Of a stretch of 64,000 bases of DNA, positions 24,062 through 32,546 are shown in pieces (the stretch's first letter is position 1; each line of letters starts with the position of its first letter). Source of the DNA: Dietzia sp032248695. Lineage in GTDB: Bacteria; Actinomycetota; Actinomycetes; Mycobacteriales; Mycobacteriaceae. The position numbers were made by a program, and so were the translations under genes. The stretch covers positions 62,001 through 126,000 of the forward strand of contig NZ_JAVHXC010000003.1 in the NCBI RefSeq assembly GCF_032248695.1. Reading direction: 5' to 3'. The notes under the pieces were generated by a model. The model saw only the letters and a list, made by a program, of their open reading frames with translations. It was not told where the DNA came from and made no database searches.

Positions 24062-25663
24062 GTGTCACGCTCCCATTCCGTCAGGACACTCGCGATGTCA
24101 GCACCCGCCACCACACACGGGGCGTCCTCCCCGACACCCGCCGGGGACGACGCGGGGCCGGCCCCGATCGGCGTCCTGCCCTCGTTCCGGTACGCCTTCT
24201 CGTCGGCGCGGCGGCTGCGGACCGAGGTGCTCGCGGGACTCGTCGTCGCGCTCGCGCTGATCCCCGAGGCCATCTCGTTCTCGATCCTCGCCGGCGTCGA
24301 TCCGCGGGTCGGCCTGTTCGCGTCGTTCACCATGGCGGTGACGATCGCCTTCACCGGCGGGCGTCCCGCCATGATCTCCGCGGCCACCGGCGCGATCGCG
24401 CTCGTGGTGGCCCCGGTCGTGCGCGATCACGGCATGGACCACCTCGTCGCCACCGTGCTCCTCGCGGGCGTCTTCCAGGTGGTGCTGAGCCTGCTCGGTG
24501 TGGGCAAACTCATGCGATTCATCCCCCGCAGCGTGATGATCGGCTTCGTCAACGCCCTGGCGATCCTCGTCTTCGCCGCCCAGATCCCCCACCTGATCGG
24601 CGTTCCCTGGCTCGTCTACCCGATGGTCGCGGCCGGCATCGCCATCATGGTGTTCTTCCCGCGCCTGACCACGGCCGTCCCGGCCCCGCTGATCGCGATC
24701 GTCGCCATCACCGCGGTCGTCCTGCTGTTCGGGTGGTCCGTGCCGAACGTCGGCGACCAGGGCGAACTGCCCTCGTCCCTACCCGCGTTGTTCTTCCCCG
24801 ACATCCCGTGGACGATCGAGACCCTCCGGATCATCGCCCCCTACGCGTTGGCGGCCGCGCTCGTCGGGCTCATGGAGTCGTTGATGACGGCCAAGCTCGT
24901 CGACGACATCACCGAGGTCCGCTCGGACAAGACCCGCGAGGGCTGGGGGCAGGGCGTGGCCAACATCGTCACCGGCGTCTTCGGCGGCATGGGTGGCTGC
25001 GCGATGATCGGGCAGACGATGATCAACGTCAAGCAGTCCGGCGCCCGTACCCGCCTGTCGACCCTCCTGGCCGGCGTCCTCCTCCTCATCCTGGTGGTGG
25101 CGCTCGGCGACGTCGTGGGGCTGATCCCCATGGCCGCCCTCGTGGCCGTGATGATCATGGTGTCGGTGGCGACCCTGGACTGGCACTCGGTACACCCGCG
25201 CACACTGCGCCTGATGCCGATCAGCGAGACCCTCGTCATGGTGGTCACGGTGGCGGCGACGCTGCTCACCGAGAACCTCGCCATCGGCGTCGTCCTCGGT
25301 GTCCTCACCGCGATGGTGCTGTTCGCCCGCCGGGTGGCCCACATGACGAGCCTGGAGACGGTCTCCGAGCGCGACACCGATCACGACGGCACGGTCGACG
25401 TCCGCACCTACCGGGTGCGGGGCGAGCTGTTCTGGGCGTCCAGCAACGACCTCGTGTACCAGTTCGACTACTCGGGCGACCCGCGGCACGTGGTGATCGA
25501 CCTGACCGAGGCGGACATCTGGGACGCCTCCACCGTCGCCACGCTGGACGCGATCACCCACAAGTACGCGGCCAAGGGCAAGACCGTCGAGATCATCGGA
25601 CTGGACGGCGCCAGCCGGGATCGGCTGGAGAAGTTGTCCGGCAACCTCGGCGAGGGGCACTGA
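24062..25663 (+). CDS. SulP-family anion transporter with STAS domain
   Basis: The 533-residue transporter has about 10-14 membrane helices, with the SulP opening RTEVLAGLVVALALIPEAISFSI and GGRPAMISAATGAIALV. The GMGGCAMIGQTMINVKQSG segment is typical. The C-terminal 100 residues form a STAS domain (HVVIDLTEADIWDASTVATLDAI, with the Ser/Thr phospho-site region). SulP members move sulfate, bicarbonate or other anions, and the substrate here is open. GTG at 24062 is used; ATG at 24095 is an equally possible start with weak ribosome-binding sites for both. Confidence 0.9.
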   Translation: MSRSHSVRTLAMSAPATTHGASSPTPAGDDAGPAPIGVLPSFRYAFSSARRLRTEVLAGLVVALALIPEAISFSILAGVDPRVGLFASFTMAVTIAFTGGRPAMISAATGAIALVVAPVVRDHGMDHLVATVLLAGVFQVVLSLLGVGKLMRFIPRSVMIGFVNALAILVFAAQIPHLIGVPWLVYPMVAAGIAIMVFFPRLTTAVPAPLIAIVAITAVVLLFGWSVPNVGDQGELPSSLPALFFPDIPWTIETLRIIAPYALAAALVGLMESLMTAKLVDDITEVRSDKTREGWGQGVANIVTGVFGGMGGCAMIGQTMINVKQSGARTRLSTLLAGVLLLILVVALGDVVGLIPMAALVAVMIMVSVATLDWHSVHPRTLRLMPISETLVMVVTVAATLLTENLAIGVVLGVLTAMVLFARRVAHMTSLETVSERDTDHDGTVDVRTYRVRGELFWASSNDLVYQFDYSGDPRHVVIDLTEADIWDASTVATLDAITHKYAAKGKTVEIIGLDGASRDRLEKLSGNLGEGH

Positions 25664-25679
25664 GCGGCCGGCTGAGCCC

Positions 25680-26456
25680 TCAGCCGATCGGGGCGGGTGC
25701 CTGGAACTCGGCCTCGAACTTCTCGTAGGAGAACGTGCCGAGCGCGCGGGCGCGGTCCAGCCCCAACTCGCGGACGGCCTCGGCGAACCGGGCCACGTCA
25801 CCGCCGGCGTCCCGGGCACCGGGCGCGATCGTCACGCGCGCCCCGCTGAGCGGGCGCATCCGCCCGCCGGTCGCGGTGGCCTGCGCGCGGACCAGCACGG
25901 GTGCGCCGTCGAGGACCTGGACGCAGTTCATCCCCAGGGTCTGCCGACCCGGGATCGGCATACCCACGCGGGTGTCCAGGCGGAGGTCGACTCCCCCGGC
26001 GCCGGCCGAGCCGACGGCCCCCAGTCGGGCGTCGTCGAGCGCGCCGCCGGCCGTGCCGACCATGTCACCCTTCCACTTGGGGAATCCCCAGAGCTCGTTG
26101 CCCGCCGCCAGGGTGAAGTCCTGGTCGACCGGCAGCTCGTGGATGTGCACCAGGGTGCCGGCGCCGGGCACGGTGAGCTGGAAGGCCAGGCCGATCTCGT
26201 GGTACGCGCCCAGGACGTTGCCGGGAACGTCGTGGTAGCGGACGTGGATCATGATGGCCGGGGTGCGCCCACCGGGCAGCGAGACCGGTTCCGCGCCGGC
26301 GGTGTCGATGACGGCGGACTGGCGGCCGCCGGCGATGAGCTCGCGCACGACGGCCGACCGGGCGAGGAAGGCGGCCCCGGAGACCGAGGCGGCCACGACG
26401 GGGACGGGGAAGGTGATCTCGCGTCCGGCGACGACGCGCGAGGTGGGAGAGGTCAT
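25680..26456 (-). CDS. Acetoacetate decarboxylase-family protein
   Basis: The 258-residue protein belongs to the acetoacetate decarboxylase superfamily. The core motif NELWGFPKWKGDM contains the candidate Schiff-base Lys. Upstream, HVRYHDVPGNVLGAYHEIGL provides the conserved Glu region. The second family Lys is replaced by Trp (canonical GFPKK), so it may use different chemistry, as known for several family members. The TACCGT box 6 nt upstream fixes the start. It lies downstream of aspA on the same strand but has its own promoter. Confidence 0.75.
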   Translation of the reverse strand: MTSPTSRVVAGREITFPVPVVAASVSGAAFLARSAVVRELIAGGRQSAVIDTAGAEPVSLPGGRTPAIMIHVRYHDVPGNVLGAYHEIGLAFQLTVPGAGTLVHIHELPVDQDFTLAAGNELWGFPKWKGDMVGTAGGALDDARLGAVGSAGAGGVDLRLDTRVGMPIPGRQTLGMNCVQVLDGAPVLVRAQATATGGRMRPLSGARVTIAPGARDAGGDVARFAEAVRELGLDRARALGTFSYEKFEAEFQAPAPIG

Positions 26457-26462
26457 GGACCG

Positions 26463-26468
26463 ACGGTA
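26463..26468 (-). promoter_or_regulatory. Candidate leaderless -10 (TACCGT)
   Basis: On the minus strand TACCGT ends 6 nt before the ATG at 26456. Confidence 0.5.
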
Positions 26469-26551
26469 GCGCCCCCGGCCGCCGGAATCAGCCCCTTGGC
26501 ACGCTAACCATCCACCCGGCCTCCGCACGCACCGCGACGACCGGCGGCCGG

Positions 26552-26589
26552 GCTCAGCCCGTGGGGCCGGGTTCAGCCCGTGGGGCCGG
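26552..26589. repeat. 19-bp tandem duplication across the aspA stop codon
   Basis: Two copies (26552-26570 and 26571-26589) differ only at the second base (GCTCAG/GTTCAG). The copy at 26571-26589 contains the aspA stop, so the codons for GPTG-stop are repeated just beyond the gene. Confidence 0.85.
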
Positions 26590-28036
26590 ACGTGTCCTGT
26601 CCCGGTTGCGCGACGACGTTCTTGACCGGGCGCCCCTTGTACTGGGGACGCAGCAGGTTGGCCGGGGACAGGATGTCGTCGAGCTCCTCCGCGGACAGCA
26701 GGCCCATCTCCAGCACGACCTCCCGCACCCCGCGGCCGGAGCGGGCGCACTCGCGGCCCACGATGTCGCCGTTGTGGTGGCCGATGATCGGGTTGAGGTA
26801 GGTGACGATCCCGATCGAGTTCATGACGTTGGCGCGGCAGATCTCGGCGTTGGCGGTGATGCCGCGGACGCACTTCTCGGTGAGCGTCTCCATGGCCCGG
26901 GTGAGCAGGGAGATGGACTCGAACATCGCCTGGGCGATCACCGGCTCCATGACGTTGAGCTGGAGCTGCCCGGCCTCGGCGGCCATGGTGACGGTCATGT
27001 CGTTGCCGATCACCTTGAAGCACACCTGGTTGACGACCTCGGGGATCACCGGGTTGACCTTGGCCGGCATGATCGACGATCCGGCCTGCAGTTCCGGCAG
27101 GTTGATCTCGTTGAGGCCGGCGCGCGGCCCGGAGGAGAGCAGTCGCAGGTCGTTGCAGATCTTGGACAGCTTGACCGCGGTCCGCTTGAGGGCGGCGTGG
27201 ACGTTGACGTAGTCGCCGGTGTCGCTGGTGGCCTCGATGAGGTTCATCGCGCCGGTGACCGGGAGCCCGGTGACGGTGCGGAGGTGGTTGATGACGGCGC
27301 GGCGGTAGTCGGGCGGGGTGTTGACGCCGGTGCCGATCGCGGTGGCGCCGAGGTTGACGTCGAGCAGCATGCGGGCGGCGGCGCCGAGGACGTGGAGTTC
27401 CTCGTCGAGGTTCACGGCGAATCCGCCGAACTCCTGGCCGAGCGACATGGGGACGGCGTCCTGGAGCTGGGTGCGGCCCATCTTGAGGACCTCGCGGAAC
27501 TCCTCGGACTTGTCGTAGCAGGCCTCCCGCAGTGCGACGAGCGCCGGCTCGAGCCGTTCGAGGGCGTGCCACAGGGCGATGCGGAAGCCCGTCGGGTAGG
27601 CGTCGTTGGTGGACTGCGAGCGGTTGACGTCGTCGTTCGGGCTGATGATGTCGTAGGAGCCCTTGGGGTGGCCGAGTCGTTCGAGCGCGAGGTTGGCCAC
27701 GACCTCGTTGGTGTTCATGTTGACCGAGGTGCCCGCGCCGCCCTGGTAGACGCAGGAGGGGAACTGGTCCATGCAGCGGCCGTCGACGAGGATCTCGTCG
27801 CAGGCCCCGACGATCGCGTCGGCCACCGTCTGGTCGAGCACGCCCATCTCGAGGTTCGCCAGCGCGGCGGCCTTCTTCACCATGACCATTCCGCGGACGA
27901 AGTCGGGGATGTCGCTGACGGTGGTGGAGGCGATGGGGAAGTTCTCCACCGCCCGGACCGTGTGGATGCCGTAATACGCGTCCGCCGGGACCTCCTTGGT
28001 GCCGAGCAGGTCTTCTTCCACACGGGTCTGGGTCAT
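26573..28036 (-). CDS. aspA: Aspartate ammonia-lyase
   Basis: The 487-residue protein is a full-length member of the fumarase/aspartase superfamily. The signature loop GSSIMPAKVNPV contains the catalytic Ser. Other conserved boxes are GGAGTSVNMNTNE, NDDVNRSQSTNDAYPT and MGRTQLQDAVP. Aspartase rather than class II fumarase is favoured by NMNTNEV and QLQDAVPM. It deaminates aspartate to fumarate and ammonia. GGAGGACGA lies just before the ATG. The coding 3' end is duplicated, as described in the repeat entry. Confidence 0.93.
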   Translation of the reverse strand: MTQTRVEEDLLGTKEVPADAYYGIHTVRAVENFPIASTTVSDIPDFVRGMVMVKKAAALANLEMGVLDQTVADAIVGACDEILVDGRCMDQFPSCVYQGGAGTSVNMNTNEVVANLALERLGHPKGSYDIISPNDDVNRSQSTNDAYPTGFRIALWHALERLEPALVALREACYDKSEEFREVLKMGRTQLQDAVPMSLGQEFGGFAVNLDEELHVLGAAARMLLDVNLGATAIGTGVNTPPDYRRAVINHLRTVTGLPVTGAMNLIEATSDTGDYVNVHAALKRTAVKLSKICNDLRLLSSGPRAGLNEINLPELQAGSSIMPAKVNPVIPEVVNQVCFKVIGNDMTVTMAAEAGQLQLNVMEPVIAQAMFESISLLTRAMETLTEKCVRGITANAEICRANVMNSIGIVTYLNPIIGHHNGDIVGRECARSGRGVREVVLEMGLLSAEELDDILSPANLLRPQYKGRPVKNVVAQPGQDTSGPTG

Positions 28037-28130
28037 TCGTCCTCCGCCTCTCGGGTCGCCTGCGGCCCACACTAACCGCGCGGGGCGGGGCCTCGTCGCG
28101 ATCCGCGCGCGAGGAGGCCGCGGGCCCGCC

Positions 28131-28136
28131 TAGTCT
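28131..28136 (+). promoter_or_regulatory. Candidate leaderless -10 (TAGTCT)
   Basis: TAGTCT ends 7 nt before the ATG at 28144. Confidence 0.55.
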
Positions 28137-28143
28137 GGGGGAC

Positions 28144-28935
28144 ATGTCGCTCACGACGACCACCCGTGGCGCCCGGGCCCTGTCCTCGGCGAGGGACGTG
28201 TTGCGTCGCCTGTATCCGTCGGACGGGGTGCTGGGCAGCATCGTCGACCGGCAGGACGTGCCGCTGCCGCGCGGGACGTGGGCGATCTTCGGGGTGGCGT
28301 TCGTGGGGTTCGCGACGCCGGTGATCGGGTTCGTGGAGTTGGCGGAGCGGATCCGCAGCGGCGCCAAGCTGCCGTTCGACCAGCCGGTGATGATGTGGGT
28401 GCAGCGGCAGCACTCGCCGCGCACCACGCGGGTCGTGCGGGTGCTGACCGAGCTCGGTGGCGTGACGGCGGTGCCGTTGTTCGCGTTGGCGACGTCGGCG
28501 TATCTGGTGTCGGTGCGGGGCAGCCGTCGCCCGGCGGCGTTGCTCACGGTGTCGCTGGTGGGCTCGACGATCATCAACACGGTGCTCAAGGCCCTCTACC
28601 GCCGCGACCGGCCAACGTTCTTCACGCACATCGTGCAGGAGAAGAGCTATTCGTTCCCGAGCGGTCACGCCATGGCGAGCGCCGCCCTGGCGGGTTGCGC
28701 GTGTGTCCTGGCGTGGCCGACGCGGTGGCGCGCCGCGGTGATCGCCGGGTCCGCGGTGTACGTGCCGACCGTGGGCGGGACCCGGATGTATCTGGGGGTG
28801 CACTTCCCGAGCGACATCCTGGCGGGGTGGTGTGTGAGCCTGGCGTGGGTGGGTGAGGTGGCCACGATCATGTGGTTGATGGACCGCCTCGACCGGACGC
28901 CGGAGCCGGGGGCCCTCCGTAGGGGGAGAGTATGA
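28144..28935 (+). CDS. PAP2-family membrane phosphatase
   Basis: The 263-residue protein has about six membrane helices and all three PAP2 phosphatase motifs: KALYRRDRP (Kx6RP), SFPSGHAMA and RMYLGVHFPSDI (Rx5Hx3D). The active-site residues predict a lipid or isoprenoid phosphate/pyrophosphate phosphatase acting at the outer face of the membrane. It overlaps the following macrodomain gene by 4 nt (ATGA), and a divergent PAP2 relative lies two genes downstream. Confidence 0.9.
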   Translation: MSLTTTTRGARALSSARDVLRRLYPSDGVLGSIVDRQDVPLPRGTWAIFGVAFVGFATPVIGFVELAERIRSGAKLPFDQPVMMWVQRQHSPRTTRVVRVLTELGGVTAVPLFALATSAYLVSVRGSRRPAALLTVSLVGSTIINTVLKALYRRDRPTFFTHIVQEKSYSFPSGHAMASAALAGCACVLAWPTRWRAAVIAGSAVYVPTVGGTRMYLGVHFPSDILAGWCVSLAWVGEVATIMWLMDRLDRTPEPGALRRGRV

Positions 28936-29456
28936 CGACGACGAGGCGCGCCCGCATCGACATGTGCCGCGGCGACATCACGCGGATGGACGTGGACGCG
29001 GTGGTCAACGCGGCGAACAGTTCCCTTCTCGGGGGCGGTGGGGTGGACGGGGCGATCCACCGCGCGGGCGGGCCGACGATCCTGGCGCAGTGCCGTGAGC
29101 TCCGGTCCCGCCGGTTGCCGGACGGGTTGCCGACCGGCCGGGCCGTCGCGACCGGCGCCGGTGATCTGCCCGCGAGATGGGTCATCCACACGGTCGGTCC
29201 GATCCACGGCCGCGATCAGGACGGGGCCCGGCTGCTGGCCGACTGCTACCGGAATTCGCTGGCGGTGGCCGACGAGCTCGGCGCGCGAACGGTGGCGTTC
29301 CCGCTGATCTCCGCGGGGGCCTACGGCTGGCCGCGCCAGGACGCGATCCGCACGGCGCTCGACACGTTGACCGCCACCGGGACCGGGGTCGAGACCGCGA
29401 CGCTGGTGCTCTTCGACGCCGAGGCCCTGCGCCTGGCCGAGTCGCTGCTCACCTGA
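28932..29456 (+). CDS. Macrodomain ADP-ribose hydrolase (YmdB/MacroD-like)
   Basis: The 174-residue single macrodomain carries the MacroD-type loops DAVVNAANSSLLGGGGVDGAIHR (split here: VVNAANSSLLGGGG then VDGAIHRAGG). ATGAGDLPARWVIHTVGP and FPLISAGAYGWP also match. These bind ADP-ribose and support hydrolysis of O-acetyl-ADP-ribose or of mono-ADP-ribose from Asp/Glu side chains. Coupling to a PAP2 phosphatase is unusual and suggests a role linked to nucleotide-sugar or phosphate metabolism; that is inference. Confidence 0.92.
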   Translation: MTTTRRARIDMCRGDITRMDVDAVVNAANSSLLGGGGVDGAIHRAGGPTILAQCRELRSRRLPDGLPTGRAVATGAGDLPARWVIHTVGPIHGRDQDGARLLADCYRNSLAVADELGARTVAFPLISAGAYGWPRQDAIRTALDTLTATGTGVETATLVLFDAEALRLAESLLT

Positions 29457-29464
29457 CCGGCCCC

Positions 29465-29540
29465 GCCGCCCGCGCATCCCCGCCCAGCTCCGCCGCGCAC
29501 TCCCCCGCCCCACCCCGGCGCCGCCCGCGCATCCCCGCCC
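29465..29540. repeat. Direct repeat in the macrodomain/PAP2-like gap
   Basis: A 21-bp unit occurs at 29465-29485 and again at 29520-29540 (GCCGCCCGCGC then ATCCCCGCCC). Related CCCCGCCCCACCCCGG pieces lie between and after them. No ORF covers this stretch. Confidence 0.6.
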
Positions 29541-29546
29541 CACCCC

Positions 29547-29618
29547 GGATCCGCTACTCTCCCTCCGGATTCGCTACCCCTGTGGGAGTAGCGGATGTCG
29601 AGGCGGAGTAGCGGATTC
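29547..29618. promoter_or_regulatory. Four-copy inverted/direct repeat ahead of the PAP2-like gene
   Basis: Four copies share the 8-bp core TCCGCTAC or its complement GTAGCGGA (one copy TTCGCTAC). Two point one way (29547-29559, 29567-29580) and two the other (29584-29596, 29605-29618), each pair about 20 nt apart. The array ends 10 nt before the ATG at 29628. It could fold into a hairpin or bind a cooperative regulator. Confidence 0.65.
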
Positions 29619-29627
29619 GGGGGCGGG

Positions 29628-30293
29628 ATGGCTGTGGACGCGGGCGGGACACGGATTCCGGCGGACCGGGTGGACGGCCCGGCTCGCGGCGCCCTGCCGG
29701 CGGTGGTGCTGACGGAGATCTGCGCCCCGTGGGTCGTGCTGACGGTCGGGTCGGTCCATCTCGGCCGGCGGGTGGGTTCGACCGCGTGGGGCGCCGCGAC
29801 CGCGGCCGGGCTGGGCGTGCTGCCGCAGTCGGCGATCGCGTGGCGGGTGCGGCGCAGGGCGTTATCCGATCATCACGTCACACGGCGGGAGGACCGGCCG
29901 CTGGTGATCGCCGGGATCGCCGTGTCGGTGGCGACGCTGCTCGCCGCCCAGCACCGACGCGGCGCCCCCGATGAGCTGCGCCGGATGACGCGGGCCGCCC
30001 TGATCGCCCTGGGTGTGGCCGGGGCGGCGACGCTGCGGGTGAAGGTCTCGTTCCACACGGCGGTGCTGTCCGGGGTGGTGGCGGTCCTGGCCCGCGAGCT
30101 GTCGCCCCGATACTGGCGACTGTTGACGCTGGTGCCGCCGGTCGCGTGGGCCCGGGTGCGGATCAGTCATCACACGCCCCTGGAGACCGCGGCGGGCGCG
30201 GCGATCGGGCTGGCCTGCGGCTACCTCGGCGGCGGCCGCCGCGGCACCCGGGTCGAGGCGTCCACGGTCCCGGTGTCCGCGCGCACCCCCTGA
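29628..30293 (+). CDS. Membrane protein, divergent PAP2-like
   Basis: The 221-residue protein has about five hydrophobic helices. Its last two conserved segments look like degraded PAP2 motifs: KVSFHTAV in place of PSGH, and ARVRISHHTPLETAAG in place of SRx5Hx3D, with the final Asp changed to Glu. TRREDRP may stand for motif 1. Catalytic ability is doubtful. ATG at 29628 is preferred to a GTG at 29595, which lies within the upstream repeat array. Confidence 0.7.
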   Translation: MAVDAGGTRIPADRVDGPARGALPAVVLTEICAPWVVLTVGSVHLGRRVGSTAWGAATAAGLGVLPQSAIAWRVRRRALSDHHVTRREDRPLVIAGIAVSVATLLAAQHRRGAPDELRRMTRAALIALGVAGAATLRVKVSFHTAVLSGVVAVLARELSPRYWRLLTLVPPVAWARVRISHHTPLETAAGAAIGLACGYLGGGRRGTRVEASTVPVSARTP

Positions 30294-30323
30294 CCGACGC
30301 GCGGGGCGGGACCGAGGCGGACA

Positions 30324-30367
30324 CCGCCGCCCCGCAGGATCCGTGGTGCGGACCTGCGGGGCGGCGG
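30324..30367. terminator. Bidirectional hairpin between PAP2-like and htpG
   Basis: A perfect 15-bp stem (CCGCCGCCCCGCAGG and its complement) with a 14-nt loop lies between the converging stops. Confidence 0.75.
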
Positions 30368-30373
30368 GGGCGG

Positions 30374-32416
30374 TCAGATGCGGTCGACCAGCAGCTTGGC
30401 GAACGCGGCCGGGTCGGACAGCGTGCCGCCCTCGGCGAGGACCGCGGCGCCGGCGACCAGCCGGGCGGTGTCCTTGAGCCCGGGCGCCGCCGGGTCCTCG
30501 GCGTGCTGCGCGCGCAGCCGCTCCACCAGCGGGTGCGTGGGGTTGAGCTCGAGGATCCGCTTGCTCACCGGCAGCTCCATGCCCGAGGCGCGGTACATGG
30601 CCTCCAGCTGCGGAGTCATGTCGAACTCGTCGCCGACCATGCACGCCGCTGACTCGGTGAGGCGCTGGGACAGACGCACCTGCTTGACCTCGTCGGACAG
30701 CTCCTCGCCCAGCCAGGTGACCAGGTCGGCGAACTCGGCGGCGTCGGGCTCGTCCTTGCCCTCCTCGACCTCCGAGCCGATGCCGGACAGGTCCACGTCG
30801 CCCTTGGCCACCGACCGCAGGCGCTTGCCCTCGACCTGGCCGACCGCGTCCACCCACACCTCGTCGACCGGGTCGGTGAGGATGAGGACCTCGACGCCGC
30901 GGGCACGGAACGCCTCCAGGTGCGGGGAGTTCTCCACCGCCGCGCGGGACGTGCCGGTGAGGTAGTAGATCTCCTCCTGCCCGTCGACCATCCGGGAGAT
31001 GTACTCGGCGATGGTGGTGCCCACCTCGGCGTCGTCGCCCGTCGCCTCGCCCTCGCCCGCCGACACGTCCTCCGACGCGCCGGCGGGACGCGTGGAGGCG
31101 AACGTGCTCACCGCGAGCAGCTGCTCGCGCGCGTCGACGTCCGAGATCAGGCCCTCCTTGAGGACCGCCCCGAAGTTGGCCCAGAAGCTGCGGAACTCCT
31201 CGGGCCGGTCCGCCTTGATCTGCTCGATGGTCTGCAGGACGCGCTTGACCAGACGCTTGCGGATCGCCCGGATCTGCCGGTCCTGCTGCAGGATCTCCCG
31301 GGAGACGTTGAGGGACAGGTCCTGCGCGTCGACGATGCCCTTGACGAAGCGGAGGAACGGCGGGACCAGCTCCTCACAGTCGTCCATGATGAACACCCGG
31401 CGGACATACAGCTGCACGCCGCGCTTGGTGTCCGGGGAGAACAGGTCGAACGGCACCTGGGTGGGCAGGAACAGCAGCGCCTGGTACTCGAACGTGCCCT
31501 CGGCCTTGAGGGTGATGGTCTCCAGCGGCTCGTCCCACGCGTGCGAGATGTGGCGGTAGAACTCCGCGTACTCCTCGTCCGTGACCTCCGACTTCGGCCG
31601 GGTCCACAGGGCCTTCTGCGAGTTCAGCGTGACCGTCTCGGTGACGATGCCACCCGCCGGGGCGTCGCCGGACTCCCCGTCGGCCGCGCCCTCCTCGTCC
31701 TCCCCGGCCTCCGGCGCCGGGCGCTCGACATCCATCCGGATGGGCCACGCGATGAAGTCCGAGTAGGTGCGCACCACGCGGCGCAGCGTGTGTTCCTCGG
31801 CGTAGTCCGGCAGCGCCGCGTCCCCGCCCGCGGGCTTGAGCTGCAGGATGACCGAGGTGCCCTGCGGGGCGTCCGGGGCCTCCTCGATGGTGTACGTGTC
31901 CTCGCCGCTCGAGGTCCACCGCGTCCCCACGGTCTCCCCGGCCTTGCGGGTGACGAGCGTGACCGTGTCCGCCACCATGAACGTCGAGTAGAAGCCGATG
32001 CCGAACTGGCCGATGAGGTCCGCGGTGGCCTGCTCGGACACCTCACCGGACTCCTGGGCGGCCCGGGCCGCCGCGAGCGCCTCCCGCATCTGGCCGGTGC
32101 CCGACCTGGCGAGCGTGCCGATGAGGTCCACCACCTCGTCACGGGACATGCCGATGCCGTTGTCCCGGATGGTCAGCGTGCGCGCGGCCGCGTCCGGGAT
32201 CAGCTCGATGTGCAGGTCCGAGGTGTCCACCCCGAGCGAGGAGTCCTGCAACGCCGCGAGGCGGAGCTTGTCCAGCGCGTCGGAGGAGTTGGAGATGACC
32301 TCACGAAGGAAGGTGTCCGGGTTCGAGTAGATCGAGTGGATCATCAGATCCAGCAGCTGCCGGGTCTCGGCCTGGAACTCCCGGGTCTCGGCGGCACCGG
32401 AGGTCTGCGGGCTCAT
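30374..32416 (-). CDS. htpG: Chaperone HtpG (Hsp90)
   Basis: The 680-residue protein is a complete bacterial Hsp90. The GHKL ATPase has REVISNSSDALDKLR, IRDNGIGMS, IGTLARSGT and GQFGIGFYS. The middle domain has the catalytic Arg region LNVSREILQQ and VFIMDDCEELVPPFLRFVKG, and a C-terminal dimerisation domain completes it. It is longer than E. coli HtpG because of acidic inserts: APEAGEDEEGAADGE near residue 250, and a second before YISRMVDGQEE. GAAAGGA lies about 10 nt upstream of the ATG. No HrcA or HspR box was recognised upstream. Confidence 0.96.
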   Translation of the reverse strand: MSPQTSGAAETREFQAETRQLLDLMIHSIYSNPDTFLREVISNSSDALDKLRLAALQDSSLGVDTSDLHIELIPDAAARTLTIRDNGIGMSRDEVVDLIGTLARSGTGQMREALAAARAAQESGEVSEQATADLIGQFGIGFYSTFMVADTVTLVTRKAGETVGTRWTSSGEDTYTIEEAPDAPQGTSVILQLKPAGGDAALPDYAEEHTLRRVVRTYSDFIAWPIRMDVERPAPEAGEDEEGAADGESGDAPAGGIVTETVTLNSQKALWTRPKSEVTDEEYAEFYRHISHAWDEPLETITLKAEGTFEYQALLFLPTQVPFDLFSPDTKRGVQLYVRRVFIMDDCEELVPPFLRFVKGIVDAQDLSLNVSREILQQDRQIRAIRKRLVKRVLQTIEQIKADRPEEFRSFWANFGAVLKEGLISDVDAREQLLAVSTFASTRPAGASEDVSAGEGEATGDDAEVGTTIAEYISRMVDGQEEIYYLTGTSRAAVENSPHLEAFRARGVEVLILTDPVDEVWVDAVGQVEGKRLRSVAKGDVDLSGIGSEVEEGKDEPDAAEFADLVTWLGEELSDEVKQVRLSQRLTESAACMVGDEFDMTPQLEAMYRASGMELPVSKRILELNPTHPLVERLRAQHAEDPAAPGLKDTARLVAGAAVLAEGGTLSDPAAFAKLLVDRI

Positions 32417-32505
32417 GTCGGGTATCGGTCCTTTCTCGTCACGTCGCATCGGGCGCGGGCGGCGGCACGCGGTCGGTGCGCCTGTTCACGCCGTCAGGAT
32501 CAACC

Positions 32506-32511
32506 TAGTGT
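32506..32511 (+). promoter_or_regulatory. Candidate -10 (TAGTGT)
   Basis: TAGTGT lies 35 nt before the ATG at 32547. TTCACG 15 nt upstream could be the -35. A short leader with GAGGTG precedes the start. Confidence 0.4.
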
Positions 32512-32546
32512 GGGCCTCTGACATTCCTCGACGTGAGGTGCCGCCC

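Noticed and set aside
25680..28589. A 969-codon minus-strand frame that would fuse the ADC-like protein to upstream sequence
   Set aside because: Only the last 258 codons look like protein. The rest is the aspA region read out of frame. A leaderless box fixes the start at 26456.
29465..29618. A CRISPR-like array
   Set aside because: Repeat units are short, in both orientations, with no uniform spacers and no cas genes. It fits an operator or hairpin cluster better.
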